This document shows positions 35,167 to 43,649 of a stretch of 64,000 nt of DNA, in pieces. The stretch is taken from the NCBI RefSeq assembly GCF_028736035.1, contig NZ_CP117866.1:9279001-9343000 (forward strand), in the 5' to 3' direction. The notes beneath the pieces were generated by a model that saw only the letters and a program-made list of their open reading frames with translations, was not told where the DNA came from and did no database searches. The translations under genes were made by a program, and so were the position numbers. The DNA is from Streptomyces sp. T12. GTDB lineage: Bacteria > Actinomycetota > Actinomycetes > Streptomycetales > Streptomycetaceae. Numbering within the stretch: the first letter of the stretch is position 1; every line of letters begins with the position of its first letter.

Positions 35167-35436
35167 CACCTCGACCGGGCCGGAGGTCTGTGCCACTTCG
35201 GGCACCGCCTCGGTCTGTTCCTGTGCCGATGCCTCGGCGGGAACGGCGGAAGGAGCGCGCTGAACCTGTGCCTCGCCCGCAGTGGGACGGCCTTCGCTCG
35301 GGTTGGCGGCCTGTTCGGCGGCGTACTGCTCGGGGGTGAGCTCGGCGGCCGGGGGAGGGGGCGGCGGGGTCGCCTTCTTGGCCCCGCCGAGGGTGCGGCC
35401 GGTGCGGCGGGCCGGGGGCTTCATGCGCTCGCTCAT
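35167..35436 (-). pseudogene. Truncated partition-type gene behind parA
   Basis: A 90-residue stub beginning MSERMKPPARRTGRTLGGAK with a Pro/Ala/Glu-rich continuation. Its ATG overlaps the parA stop by four bases, the usual position of a parB-like partner on Streptomyces plasmids. At codon 91 the frame fuses to IS256 sequence. It shows no helix-turn-helix in what is left, so the original function is inferred from position only. Confidence 0.55.
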
Positions 35437-36144
35437 GCCGTGAGCTCCTTCATCAGCTCGGCGTACTCGCTCAGTTCGGTCGGGATCTCGCCGAAGGCCT
35501 CCATGTAGTGCACCCAGGAGTGGATGGTTGTCTCGGCGAGCGGGAACGGCTCGTCGCGGTCCGGGCCGATGCCCTCGCCCTCGGCGGGCTCCAGCAGCTG
35601 GTCCTTCGCCCGGCTGGGCAGGCTGGTGCGGTCGTGGGCCTTGACCATGACCACGTGGGCGGTGACGTCGTGGTGGTTGCGGGCGGCGGCGCGTTCGGCT
35701 TCGTCGAAGGTGGCGACGAGCTTGCGGCGCTCGATCTTGGTGGGGGCGACCGGTACGAGCAACAGGTTCGCCTCGGTAACGGCCTCGTGGAAGATCCGGG
35801 CGCTGCCGCCGCCGGCGTCGATCACGATCGCGCCGAACTCGGCACGCTTGGTGTGGATGTATTCGGCGATGTCGTCGAACGGGTACCGCTCGACCACCAG
35901 TGGCCGGGATCTCAAAGCCGGCGGCCTGGGCGACCTTGAACCAGTCATAGGCGGACTGGCTGGTGGCGTCGGTGTCCAGCAGCAGGGTGGGCAGGTCGAG
36001 GACGACGGCGTAGTAGAGGGCGATGAACCAGGCGGAGGTGGTCTTGCCGGTGCCGCCCTTGAGCATGCCGACGACGATGACGAAGGCGTCCCAGGGGCTC
36101 GCTGCGGCTGAGGCCATGGTCTTGGTACGGGTGTTCTCACTCAT
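35433..36144 (-). pseudogene. parA: ParA-type partition ATPase with a frameshift
   Basis: The frame starts at the ATG 36144 with AGGAG upstream. It reads VIVVGMLKGGTGKTTSAWF with the deviant Walker A motif (KGGTGKTT) and LLLDTDATSQSAYDWF with the Walker A' Asp, up to GFEIPA. Near 35900 the sense moves to another frame: LVVERYPFDDIAEYI, AIVIDAGGGS and a normal C-terminus ending LMKELTA at 35433. Each half is well conserved, so a single indel (or a sequencing error) separates them. It would drive plasmid segregation. Plasmid or conjugative-element origin is likely. Confidence 0.8.
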
Positions 36145-36325
36145 GTGTGCTTGATCTCCTGAATCTGGAATGGCGCGTTGATTTGCGTGCGTCGGCTAGA
36201 AGGCTGACGTCGGAGGTGGCTGAGTGCGGACGGAGGAGGGGCTCGTGCTGCAGGGCTGGATCCGGGATGGCACACCATCGGTCCCGTGTCCTGCCGGGCC
36301 CAGCCGGGGACACGTGCTTGGGCGC

Positions 36326-36898
36326 TCATGACCGCTCCCTCGGGGCGCGGGCCGGTCCGTGGTTGTGCTTGGGCCGCATGCGGGTGCCCGCTTGGTGCAG
36401 GAGCCGATACACGGTGGCGATCGAGTAGTTGCACTCCTCCGCGAGGTCCGGAACGGTGGCGCCGGCCTCGTACCGCGTGCGCAGGGACAGCGCGAGTTTC
36501 TGACGCTCGGTGGCTCGCGCTGCTGCGCGCATCCGCAGGGTCTGTTGTGTAGTGCGCACGCTGCCGCCGGCCTCGATCAGCAGACGCCGGGCACCACGCC
36601 TTGTCTCGCCCGCCGTTGCAGCGAGTTCGGCCAAGGCGGCCCCGTGCTCCTCGTGCAGGGTGCGAAGGTGAGCGGCGAGGCGTTGGCGGGCTTGCGGGTT
36701 CTGACGCATCCTGCGGGTCTGCCACGAGGTGCGCATGACTGTTCCGGCTTCGTGCAGCCGGTTGAGGACCGTGCCGTACGACAGCCAGCTGGCGGCGACG
36801 AGTTCGTCGACCGTGGCGTCCAACTCGTACTGCTTGCACAGGGACTGGGGCGTCACCGTCTCGCTTGCGTCGGAGGTGACCGGAGGCTCTGGGTTCAT
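36326..36898 (-). CDS. Small helix-turn-helix protein, plasmid type
   Basis: A 190-residue protein with three similar helical units, each with a putative helix-turn-helix: DELVAASWLSYGTVLNRLHEAG (near residue 30), a middle unit LAATAGETRRGARRLLIEAGG, and VPDLAEECNYSIATVYRLLHQAG (near residue 155), followed by RMRP-like basic tails. It reads as a triplicated DNA-binding domain, seen near parA on Streptomyces plasmids. Its ATG overlaps the stop of the preceding gene by four bases, so it is coupled to it. Confidence 0.65.
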   Translation of the reverse strand: MNPEPPVTSDASETVTPQSLCKQYELDATVDELVAASWLSYGTVLNRLHEAGTVMRTSWQTRRMRQNPQARQRLAAHLRTLHEEHGAALAELAATAGETRRGARRLLIEAGGSVRTTQQTLRMRAAARATERQKLALSLRTRYEAGATVPDLAEECNYSIATVYRLLHQAGTRMRPKHNHGPARAPRERS

Positions 36899-37690
36899 GC
36901 GGCGGACTCCCATTCGCTGAGGGCTTCGGCATGGGCGGCGGCCAGCTCGTCGTAACTGCGCTGGTCGGCTGGGGTGATGAGGATCAGGCGGCCGTCCGTG
37001 GCGACCCGCCAGTCGGGGGCGGCACGGCCGCTGGCCGGGTCGAGGACACGCCCGTCGGGGGTGTGCCACGCGGGCGGGATCTCGTCGGCACGTGGCGCGG
37101 GAACCAGGACTTGGCGGCCGTCGCGGACGATCACCACGGCCTTGCTGCGGTGCTCCGCAAGCCGATCCAGCACTTCCCGATAGGCGGCGCGTTGGGCCGC
37201 GTGCAGGGCCTTACGCCGGGCGGCGAGGCCCGTGGTTCCGTACTGCTCGGCCACCGTGTCCCAACCGTTGGCTGGCACGGCGTCGAGCCCGGTAACAGGG
37301 ACAGGGAGATTGCTACCGAGGCCCTCCAGGGCCCGTGGCGCGAGGGTCCAGGTCTCCCCGGTGTGCTGCACGAGGCCGTGGCCGGCCAGGCGGCGAAGGG
37401 TCCTATAGGCGGTGGCGCGGGAGACCGAGGAGGTACCGACGAGCTCGGCGACTGTCTGGTTGGGGCGTTGGTGCAGGGCGCTGATGAGCATGAGGGCGGC
37501 GCTGCCGAGGCCGTGGTGGGCGAAGGCGTCGTGGCCCATCAGTCGGCCGAGGACGGTGGAGTCGATGTCGGCCGTCGTGGCCGTCCCAGGGGTGGGCCAC
37601 TCCTCAAGTGCCGGGTCGGGGGGGGTACTGAGTGGTCCGGAAACGAGACGGCCGAGCGTCCAGGCACCAGGTCGAGCCTTCGCGACCGTG
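36895..37690 (-). pseudogene. Replication/regulator-type protein, 3' reading frame
   Basis: This frame supplies the continuation of the gene that starts at 38404. Sense begins around GPLSTPPDPALEEWP and includes a winged helix-turn-helix (VAELVGTSSVSRATAYRTLRRLAGHGLVQ) and a helical C-terminus ending LSEWESAA. It has no start of its own; the annotated-looking ATG at 37740 reads an unlikely MRTSSSHRAG. I treat it as the second half of a frameshifted gene. Confidence 0.6.
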
Positions 37691-38404
37691 GCCGACCCGC
37701 AGCCGGCGCAGCCAGCCCTGTGGCTTGAGGACGTTCTCATAAACGGCCCGCAGCGTCGTGCGGGAGATGCCGGCTTCTTCGGCGGTCTGCCGTTCGCTGG
37801 AATGGTGCAGCGGGCCGCCCGCGATCTCGGCGAAGTTCAGATGCGCCCGCAGCACGCGCAGGGCGGTCCGCCCTCGCTCCCCGCGCCAGGCCGTGGTCTC
37901 GATACGGTCGCGCAGCGCGGCGAGAACCTCGTACGCCTCGTGGCGGGAGCCCAGCGCCCTGCTGGTGCTGACCGCTTCCGAAGCGTTGGCCCACACCCGG
38001 CGGATGTAGCCCAGGGCACGCGACTGCCCGGAGCGCAGTGCGATGTTCTGGGCGTGCCGTCCGCCTTCGTGCTCCGGGTGCAGCAGGAGCTGCGTCAGAT
38101 GGTCGAGAGTTCCGCCGGCGCGGGCCACGTGGCAGGCGATGGCCGCGGTGATTCGGTGCCCGTGTTCGGCCGCGCCCTGGCGGTCCCCGCGCAGGATCAC
38201 GGTACGCCCGTCGGAGGCGAGTCGGCTGTAACTGCCGGTGGCGTAGCGGCCGGTGAGGTCTCTGAGCCGAATGAGACCGGTCGCGGCCGACGGAAGCTGG
38301 ACGGGGCTGAGAAATCCGCTGAATTCGGTGGAGTTTCGTTGAGAGAGGGCGTGTTGGGTGCTGTCTGGCACGGTGGAGTCGTCTCGCAAAGGCGTGGACG
38401 CCAC
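37604..38404 (-). pseudogene. Replication-type protein, 5' reading frame (frameshifted)
   Basis: A 266-residue frame from ATG 38404. It contains GRTVILRGDRQGAAEHGHRI, a helical middle and a helix-turn-helix-like stretch RQTAEEAGISRTTLRAVYEN, and then ends prematurely at 37604 shortly after GREGSTWCLDARP. The neighbouring frame continues with the expected text, and the two overlap across a run of seven G at 37618-37624. It lies directly downstream of a repeat-rich stretch and upstream of helix-turn-helix and parA genes, which is the layout of a plasmid replication region; assignment as replication protein is inference. Confidence 0.5.
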
Positions 38405-38550
38405 CCAGGCCCGCTAAAACCACGGGTGGTGTCCGGAACCGACCTCCATCGGCGCAGGCAAGGTCTCCAGAATGGCCGTCCTGGAAACCCTCGCAAGCCT
38501 GGCCCCGAGCGGAGGCAGGCGTCCCCGTCGCAGCTCGACCGAGGTCGAAA

Positions 38551-38710
38551 CAGAGCACCGCCAGAGTGGTCCACTGGTGATCCACACCGGACAACTCAGG
38601 TCCCTCAGAGGTCTGTTGCAGAGGTCGCTGCCTCTGACTGCGTCCGAGCGACCCGGGTCGAACCGGGGTCGAATCAGAGCGGTTTCCTCTGACTGCCTCG
38701 ATCGCCTCTG
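38551..38710. repeat. Iteron-like cluster of CAGAG/CTCTG boxes
   Basis: Eight copies of CAGAG or its complement occur in 160 bp (38551, 38562, 38606, 38619, 38632, 38675, 38687, 38706), two of them in the longer repeat CCTCTGACTGC (38631-38641 and 38686-38696). A TCGACCGAGGTCGA palindrome lies at 38533-38546 and GGGTCGAA repeats near 38656-38674. Placed just upstream of the replication-type gene, this could be an origin. Confidence 0.45.
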
Positions 38711-39640
38711 CACCCCGTCCTAGCAGGTCACAGCCTCATCGCGCCCACACAAGCGCAGGTCAGAAAGATGCGCTAGCTGTACCACTGGTTCCTGGCGAAG
38801 GCGGTGGTGTGCGGCATGGCGTTCCCGTCTCTGAGAGCGGGGCGCCCTCGCCCCGCGTGCCGTGGTTGGAAACAGGGTCGTGACGCAGGCGGCAGCTCGG
38901 CAAGGCGGCTTCTGTCAGGCGGAAGAACTTCCGGGAAGGGGCTGTTCAGGGCTCTTTCAAGCCTGTTGGCGATCACCGGATCGGACGACGGCTCGGACGA
39001 CGGATTTGACGAGGGAGCGGCGCCGCTGTTTGGTCACGCCCGAGGCGGCAGCAGACAGTTACAGCGTTGTCGTGGTACTGAACGAGCGGGAGGGCGCCTG
39101 GAGTGGCTCCTGGTCCGGCCCGGCGGTCGGTCGGCCATACACCGGCCCGGCGGGATTGACCACAGGCGCCGATCGGCCTTCGGTCGGTGGGATTTCAGTC
39201 ATGGCCCTGCAAAGTCCGCTGTGCCGGCACACCCCGCTGCTGTACGTTGATTTTTGGACCTCATCCGCATCCGCGGAAACAGTAAGGCAAGTGCTCAGCC
39301 GACCGTCCGTACGACGAAACGGACTCGTCTTCGTGTTCGTCGGTCGGCTTCTGGAGCGCTCTGAGGTTGACGGGGTGATCTTGCGTCTTTGGCTGGATAT
39401 GAGCGGTGAATTTCTGTCGGCCTGTCCAGATATTCCACCCATTCCACTCGGCTGAGCGAGCAGAAACGTATCCGGTACGGGGGTGGTCCTATCTCAGCCA
39501 ACGCTTCGCGCAGCGCTGCCCACTGCGGAGCCGATTGACGTTCTCGAGGCGCGGAGACAAAACGAGTAATCCTCGCACATATGTCGATGGCGGCATGTCG
39601 GAAAAGGCGCCCACAGGCGCAGTGAATCGACGCCGCAGAA
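38711..39640. other. About 930 bp without a supportable gene
   Basis: Frames here have no family, poor codon bias and no ribosome sites. Two patches (about 39240-39330 and 39540-39600) are lower in GC. A TTGACG box at 39535-39540 may belong to the promoter of the regulator gene downstream. This is the border between plasmid-like DNA and the biosynthetic cluster. Confidence 0.4.
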
Positions 39641-39661
39641 TTGAGGGAGAGGACAGAACCC

Positions 39662-40717
39662 TTGCTCGACGAACCAGAGCCGACAGCTCACCTTGTGCCG
39701 GTGGACTCCTTAGCGTCGGCGGACTCACCACGCCTCGAAGGTCTCAGCCGCGATCATGTCCAGGTCCTCGCCGAGAGCGGGACAGAGTTCGAACCGATCC
39801 TCGTGCACCGGCAGGCCGGACGTGTGGTGGACGGTATGCACCGGCTGCAGGCCGCGATCCTGCGCGGAGAGCGCGACATAGCCGTCCGCTACGTCGAGGG
39901 CCCGGCGGACGAACTGTTCATCCGGTCCGTCAAGGCCAACATCAGCCATGGTCTTCCCCTGACGCTCAAGGACCGCAAAGCAGCCGTAGCGCGCATCCTC
40001 GCCTCCCATCCCCACTGGTCGGACCGGGCCATCGCCGCCGTCACGGGGGTGTCGCCGAAGACCGTGGGCGCGGCGCGGGAGAGAATTTCGAGTGAGGAAT
40101 CTCCTCACTCGAATCCGTCGACCGCCCGCGTCGGCAGGGACGGCCGGGCGCGCCCGGTCGACATGTCGGAGCGGCGGGAGAAGGTGTTGGCCTTCCTGAC
40201 GGAACGGCCGGACATCACTTTGCGCGAAGTCGCCGAGCAGACCGGCGTCTCCATCAGCACGGTGCACCGCATGCGTCAGGGACTGCAGTCCTTCCCGGCC
40301 GTCCCCCTCGCGGCCGGGCAGACCTCGGCCCCGGCGACGGCCTCACCGCAGGAGAACGCCCTGACCGCCACCTCGGGCACGGTCGCGGCGGCGCACCAGG
40401 GAGCCCACCTGGCATCGGTCCCGATTCCGCCCGACCAGCTCTCACTCGAAACCGACCGCGCACGGGTTCGGGCCATGCACACGCTCGCCAATGATCCGTC
40501 GATCCGTTTCACGGACAGTGGCCGCGCGCTGCTGCGCTGGCTCAACGGCCAGGCCCAGGGGCTGGCGGCGGGCGAGCGGCTGCTGGCGGCCCTCCCACCG
40601 CACTGCATGCGGGCGGTCGCCGAGGTGGCGAACCACTACGCCAGGGAGTGGGAGCGGTTGGCCGGTGCGCTGCAGCAGACCGATCGGCTGAACGGATCCT
40701 GGCGAGCGGCACGGTGA
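39662..40717 (+). CDS. StrR/ParB-domain pathway-specific regulator
   Basis: A 351-residue regulator. The N-terminal ParB-like nuclease fold reads LVPVDSLASADSPRLEGLS, ILVHRQAGRVVDGMHRLQAA and FIRSVKANISHGLPLTLKDR, followed by a helix-turn-helix HWSDRAIAAVTGVSPKTVG. A second helix-turn-helix (TLREVAEQTGVSISTVHRM) and a variable C-terminus follow. This is the StrR family of antibiotic-cluster activators. I prefer the TTG at 39662, ten bases after AGGGAGAGG, over the TTG at 39641. Codon TTA at 39710-39712 makes translation dependent on the rare leucyl tRNA BldA, so the cluster is likely developmentally timed. The stop overlaps the next start (GTGA). Confidence 0.85.
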   Translation: MLDEPEPTAHLVPVDSLASADSPRLEGLSRDHVQVLAESGTEFEPILVHRQAGRVVDGMHRLQAAILRGERDIAVRYVEGPADELFIRSVKANISHGLPLTLKDRKAAVARILASHPHWSDRAIAAVTGVSPKTVGAARERISSEESPHSNPSTARVGRDGRARPVDMSERREKVLAFLTERPDITLREVAEQTGVSISTVHRMRQGLQSFPAVPLAAGQTSAPATASPQENALTATSGTVAAAHQGAHLASVPIPPDQLSLETDRARVRAMHTLANDPSIRFTDSGRALLRWLNGQAQGLAAGERLLAALPPHCMRAVAEVANHYAREWERLAGALQQTDRLNGSWRAAR

Positions 40718-42093
40718 GCGCCTCGACCGGGGCCTGGGGCGTCGACGGCGCCCCCCTCACGCTCACGCCCTTGGTCCTCGCCGTGGCCGGGCTCCTCTTC
40801 CACCAGGTGAGCCGACTGTGGGAGCAGGGGCTGGCCGGGGTGCGGTACCACTACGCACCTGTCCTGGTGATCAGGCTGCCGCCCTGGGCGACGGCGACCG
40901 GACAACTGTTCGCGCTGCCCGCGGCGTTGGTCGTCGCGGTGGTGTCCGACGCGCTCGGGGCCCGTATCGCTGCGGTGGTGCTCGTCGTCCTGTGGATGGT
41001 GTCCACACAGCGGCGGCTGGCCGACCATGCGCTGCTCGGCATCGTGGCGGCGGTGCTGTTCGCCTTCCTCCCGGGCCATGTGCACGGCATCGTCGCACGC
41101 GATCTGCTCATCGGCGTCTACCTCTCGGCGGCGCTTCTCAAGGTCAACGAGGAGTACCTCGGCAGCGAGCGCAGCGCGGGCCGAGTCGTGACGGCCCATT
41201 ACCTCGGGCTGCTGGGGTTCAGGCCGTCCCACCGGCTCCTGCGGATCGCTCCCTACGCCGTGATCACGATCGAACTCGCGGTCGGCATCGCCCTCCTGGT
41301 GCCGGGCCTGGAGGTGTGGGGCCTGTACGGGGCGATCCTCATGCACGGTGCCTTCGGCGTCTCCGGCAACTTCCCGTTCTCCGTTCTGGCCTTGGCGCTG
41401 TGGGTGATCGCCCTCATCGCGGGCGACGGAATCGTCCCGGATCCCGGCGGAGGACCGCTCGTCTGGGCGGCCGTGGCGGCATCGGCCGCGCTGGCGCTGG
41501 CGCTGGGCAGGACCGCCTCCGGGCGCCGCTCGGCCAGTTATCTGTGCAAGGACCTCTTCCAGGGTGCGGTGTACGGATATCTGTGCGGTCAAGCGGTGTC
41601 CGCGCAGTCGGCCGTGGCCCTCCCGGGCGGTACGGCCGCGATGGTCACCCACGTTCTGATCGGCGGCGTGTTCCTCCTGAACATCGCCCTGGTGCCGGCC
41701 GGACTGAAACTCGAGTGGAGCTTCGCGATGTTCTCCAGCCTGCGCCCCTTCGGCCGCTCCTGGCTGGAACGCAGACGCCTGGTGGACTGGCCGCGCTACT
41801 ACTCGCTCACCCTCCCGCAACGCATCCCGGCGGCCCTGCTGCGCGAAGTGGAACCACGGTTCCTGTTCCTCGCCACACGGGACGAGCACGTCGTACACGA
41901 GTCCGTGGCCTACCGTCTGGAGGAATCCGCGCGCAAGTGCCGCACGACCTTCGCCCCACGCCTCATGTCGATCGCGGCGGACGCACGCGAACTCACACCC
42001 CGCCCGACCTCGGAGGCGCACCGCCCGCGCCGTCGGCTGCTGAATTATCCAGCGGTTATTCCGAAAAGTCTTGACCATCGTTACCTTGCCTGA
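40714..42093 (+). CDS. HTTM-domain membrane protein
   Basis: A 459-residue protein with about eight to ten hydrophobic helices. Segments such as HYAPVLVIRLPPWATATG, DLLIGVYLSAALLKVNEEYL and GILMHGAFG-like LMHGAFGVSGNFPF fit the HTTM fold shared by vitamin-K-dependent carboxylases and SdpB-type proteins. The last 100 residues are soluble. It is translationally coupled to the regulator by a four-base overlap and sits before a tiny peptide gene. SdpB-like proteins help mature small secreted peptides, so a link with that peptide is possible but unproven. Confidence 0.65.
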   Translation: MSASTGAWGVDGAPLTLTPLVLAVAGLLFHQVSRLWEQGLAGVRYHYAPVLVIRLPPWATATGQLFALPAALVVAVVSDALGARIAAVVLVVLWMVSTQRRLADHALLGIVAAVLFAFLPGHVHGIVARDLLIGVYLSAALLKVNEEYLGSERSAGRVVTAHYLGLLGFRPSHRLLRIAPYAVITIELAVGIALLVPGLEVWGLYGAILMHGAFGVSGNFPFSVLALALWVIALIAGDGIVPDPGGGPLVWAAVAASAALALALGRTASGRRSASYLCKDLFQGAVYGYLCGQAVSAQSAVALPGGTAAMVTHVLIGGVFLLNIALVPAGLKLEWSFAMFSSLRPFGRSWLERRRLVDWPRYYSLTLPQRIPAALLREVEPRFLFLATRDEHVVHESVAYRLEESARKCRTTFAPRLMSIAADARELTPRPTSEAHRPRRRLLNYPAVIPKSLDHRYLA

Positions 42094-42206
42094 AATCAAC
42101 GCTGTTTTCCAGGATTCCGACTGGGCAGCGTTCGGTGCCATGGGTAATGTCGGCACAGGCTCGCGAAAGCGGGTCGACATTCCCTACATGCGATTGGGAG
42201 AAATCC

Positions 42207-42326
42207 ATGCAGCAGGAAATGACGCAGGAGACCGTGAGCGAGGTCGAAGAGATCACGAAGGACGAGTTCGAGACCCTCTTCGGTGACGTTCCGCTGACCA
42301 TCACCGACAGCGAGGTCAAGAACTAA
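42207..42326 (+). CDS. 39-residue acidic peptide, possible precursor
   Basis: The ATG at 42207 has GGGAG six bases upstream. The peptide begins MQQEMTQETVSEVEEITKDE, continues FETLFGDVPLTITDSEVKN and then stops. The first 28 residues would form an amphipathic, strongly acidic helix like a RiPP leader; the last 11 (LTITDSEVKN) are Ser/Thr-rich and lack Cys. A hairpin follows before the hydrolase gene, so the peptide message could be made in excess over the downstream genes. No radical-SAM, LanB or YcaO enzyme is in the window, so the class of any modification is open. It may equally be an unmodified regulatory or scaffold peptide. Confidence 0.6.
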   Translation: MQQEMTQETVSEVEEITKDEFETLFGDVPLTITDSEVKN

Positions 42327-42359
42327 CTCGCCACTCGGGAAACGCAGAACGCCAAGTGA

Positions 42360-42395
42360 GGGGTGTGGCGGCCGCCTTCGCGGCTGTCACACCCC
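42360..42395 (+). terminator. Attenuator-like hairpin behind the peptide gene
   Basis: GGGGTGTGGCGGCCGC pairs with GCGGCTGTCACACCCC over 14 of 16 positions with a CTTC loop. It lies 33 bp past the peptide stop and 24 bp before the hydrolase start. Confidence 0.6.
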
Positions 42396-42418
42396 GGCGC
42401 CCCCTACCGGAGGTTCCC

Positions 42419-43207
42419 CTGAGCTCGCACAGTGGCAGGTTCACGCACTCCGAGGGCTACGCCCTCGACTATCTGGTGAGCGTACCGAAGAGGATATCCA
42501 GCCCTTATCTGCATATTCTCTTCCATGGCTTCAGCGTGATTGAGAAGCATGTCCCTCCGGTATTCGCGCGACGTCAGTGGGCGGAGGCGGAGAACTCCGT
42601 CTGCCTGCTGGTGTCCGATCCGATCCACAATTTCACCAGGGATTCCAGCTGCGGCTGGTTCCTGCTGGGTGAGGACGAGTTCATGCCCCGGCTGCTGGAG
42701 CTGCGCGCATCGCTGCTGGCGCAGTGGGGCCTGCGGGGCACCGTCTGGCACGGGCTGTCGTCCGGTGGGTACGCGGCGATGAAGTACTGCATGCGCGGCG
42801 GGGCCGACGACCTGGCGTTCGTGGTCTCTCCGCACAACGACCCCCTCATCCTCCCTCAGTGGACGCGGGAGGCGGCGCCCTTCAGCCATCTGCCGAGCAT
42901 GGCGCGCCCCGAGCGCATGACCGACATCATCGAGGACTGGACAGCTCCCGGCAGCGCTCGCTGTCTGCATGTGGTGATCCCCGAGAAGGACTCGTACTTC
43001 GCGCTGGAGCATCTGCGGCCGATCATGGAGCATCTCGACGGACATCCCAGTCTCCGGGCGGTCATGCTGCGCGACGGCCGCGGGCATGGCTTCATCGCCA
43101 ACAGCGACTACACCTCCCAACTCGGCCAGGCCGTCGACCGCTGGGAGCGCCACCGGGGCGAGCACGCCGCCGCCGCGGGTACGAGGGGCACGGTGAGCGG
43201 TGAGTAG
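42419..43207 (+). CDS. Alpha/beta-hydrolase-like protein
   Basis: A 262-residue protein. HILFHGFSV is the strand with the oxyanion-hole region and WHGLSSGGYAAMKY holds the nucleophile elbow (G-L-S-S-G); the Asp and His are probably in VVIPEKDSYF and RDGRGHGFI. The best ribosome site (GGAGG at 42409-42413) precedes a CTG at 42419; GTG codons upstream lie inside the hairpin. So a rare CTG start is likely. It could cut an ester, thioester or peptide bond in the pathway. It overlaps the next gene by eight bases. Confidence 0.6.
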   Translation: MSSHSGRFTHSEGYALDYLVSVPKRISSPYLHILFHGFSVIEKHVPPVFARRQWAEAENSVCLLVSDPIHNFTRDSSCGWFLLGEDEFMPRLLELRASLLAQWGLRGTVWHGLSSGGYAAMKYCMRGGADDLAFVVSPHNDPLILPQWTREAAPFSHLPSMARPERMTDIIEDWTAPGSARCLHVVIPEKDSYFALEHLRPIMEHLDGHPSLRAVMLRDGRGHGFIANSDYTSQLGQAVDRWERHRGEHAAAAGTRGTVSGE

Positions 43208-43649
43208 CACCTCGACCCAGCGCCTGGTCCGCCCGGCGGCGCCGGCGGACGCCGACGCGCTGCAGGAGATCTACCGGGAGGACGGCGAGGGCGACTTCGC
43301 CGCGCTCCTCGCGCACGGCGCCGGCACCCCCGGGACCACGCACTACGTCATCGAGTCGGGCGGACAGGTCGCGGGAGCTTTCAGCCTCACGCGACTGGGG
43401 CGGCTGCGCCCGGACGGCGCACCCCGGGTCTTCCTGCACGAGGTCAAACTGAGCCCGGTCTTCCGCGGCCTGGGCGTGACCGAGGACGTCTTCGACTGGC
43501 TGCAGAGCGAGCTGGGGGTAGGCCGCGACATCGAGCTGCTGGCCCTCGCACCGCAGGCCCACCGGCCGTCGGCCATGGCGCACTTCGGGCTGGAGTTGTC
43601 CCATCACGTGTACAAGTGGCCGCTCACCCGCCCCGGGGAGGCCTCATGA
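43200..43649 (+). CDS. GNAT-like acetyltransferase
   Basis: A 149-residue protein with the GNAT pattern: RLVRPAAPADADALQEIYRE at the start, a beta hairpin VIESGGQVAGAFSL, and VKLSPVFRGLGVTEDVFDWL where the acetyl-CoA loop (R-G-L-G) would be. The loop is less canonical than RxxGxG. GTG start inside the end of the hydrolase gene, stop overlapping the next ATG: part of the same operon. Could acylate an amine of the product or serve self-resistance. Confidence 0.6.
   Translation: MSSTSTQRLVRPAAPADADALQEIYREDGEGDFAALLAHGAGTPGTTHYVIESGGQVAGAFSLTRLGRLRPDGAPRVFLHEVKLSPVFRGLGVTEDVFDWLQSELGVGRDIELLALAPQAHRPSAMAHFGLELSHHVYKWPLTRPGEAS

Noticed and set aside
38551..38710. CRISPR array
   Set aside because: The repeated boxes are only 5-11 bp, irregularly spaced and in both orientations; no 28-37 bp repeats occur anywhere in the window.
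38773..38976. Possible telomere or terminal-protein related sequence
   Set aside because: No clustered short palindromes typical of Streptomyces telomeres and no Tap/Tpg motif.
38862..39455. 197-codon plus-strand frame before the cluster
   Set aside because: No ribosome site, no family, weak codon bias; partly overlapping antisense frame is equally plausible.
42207..42326. Lanthipeptide or lasso precursor
   Set aside because: No Cys in the tail, no LanB/LanM, B1/B2 or cyclase genes nearby; kept only as an unclassified peptide.
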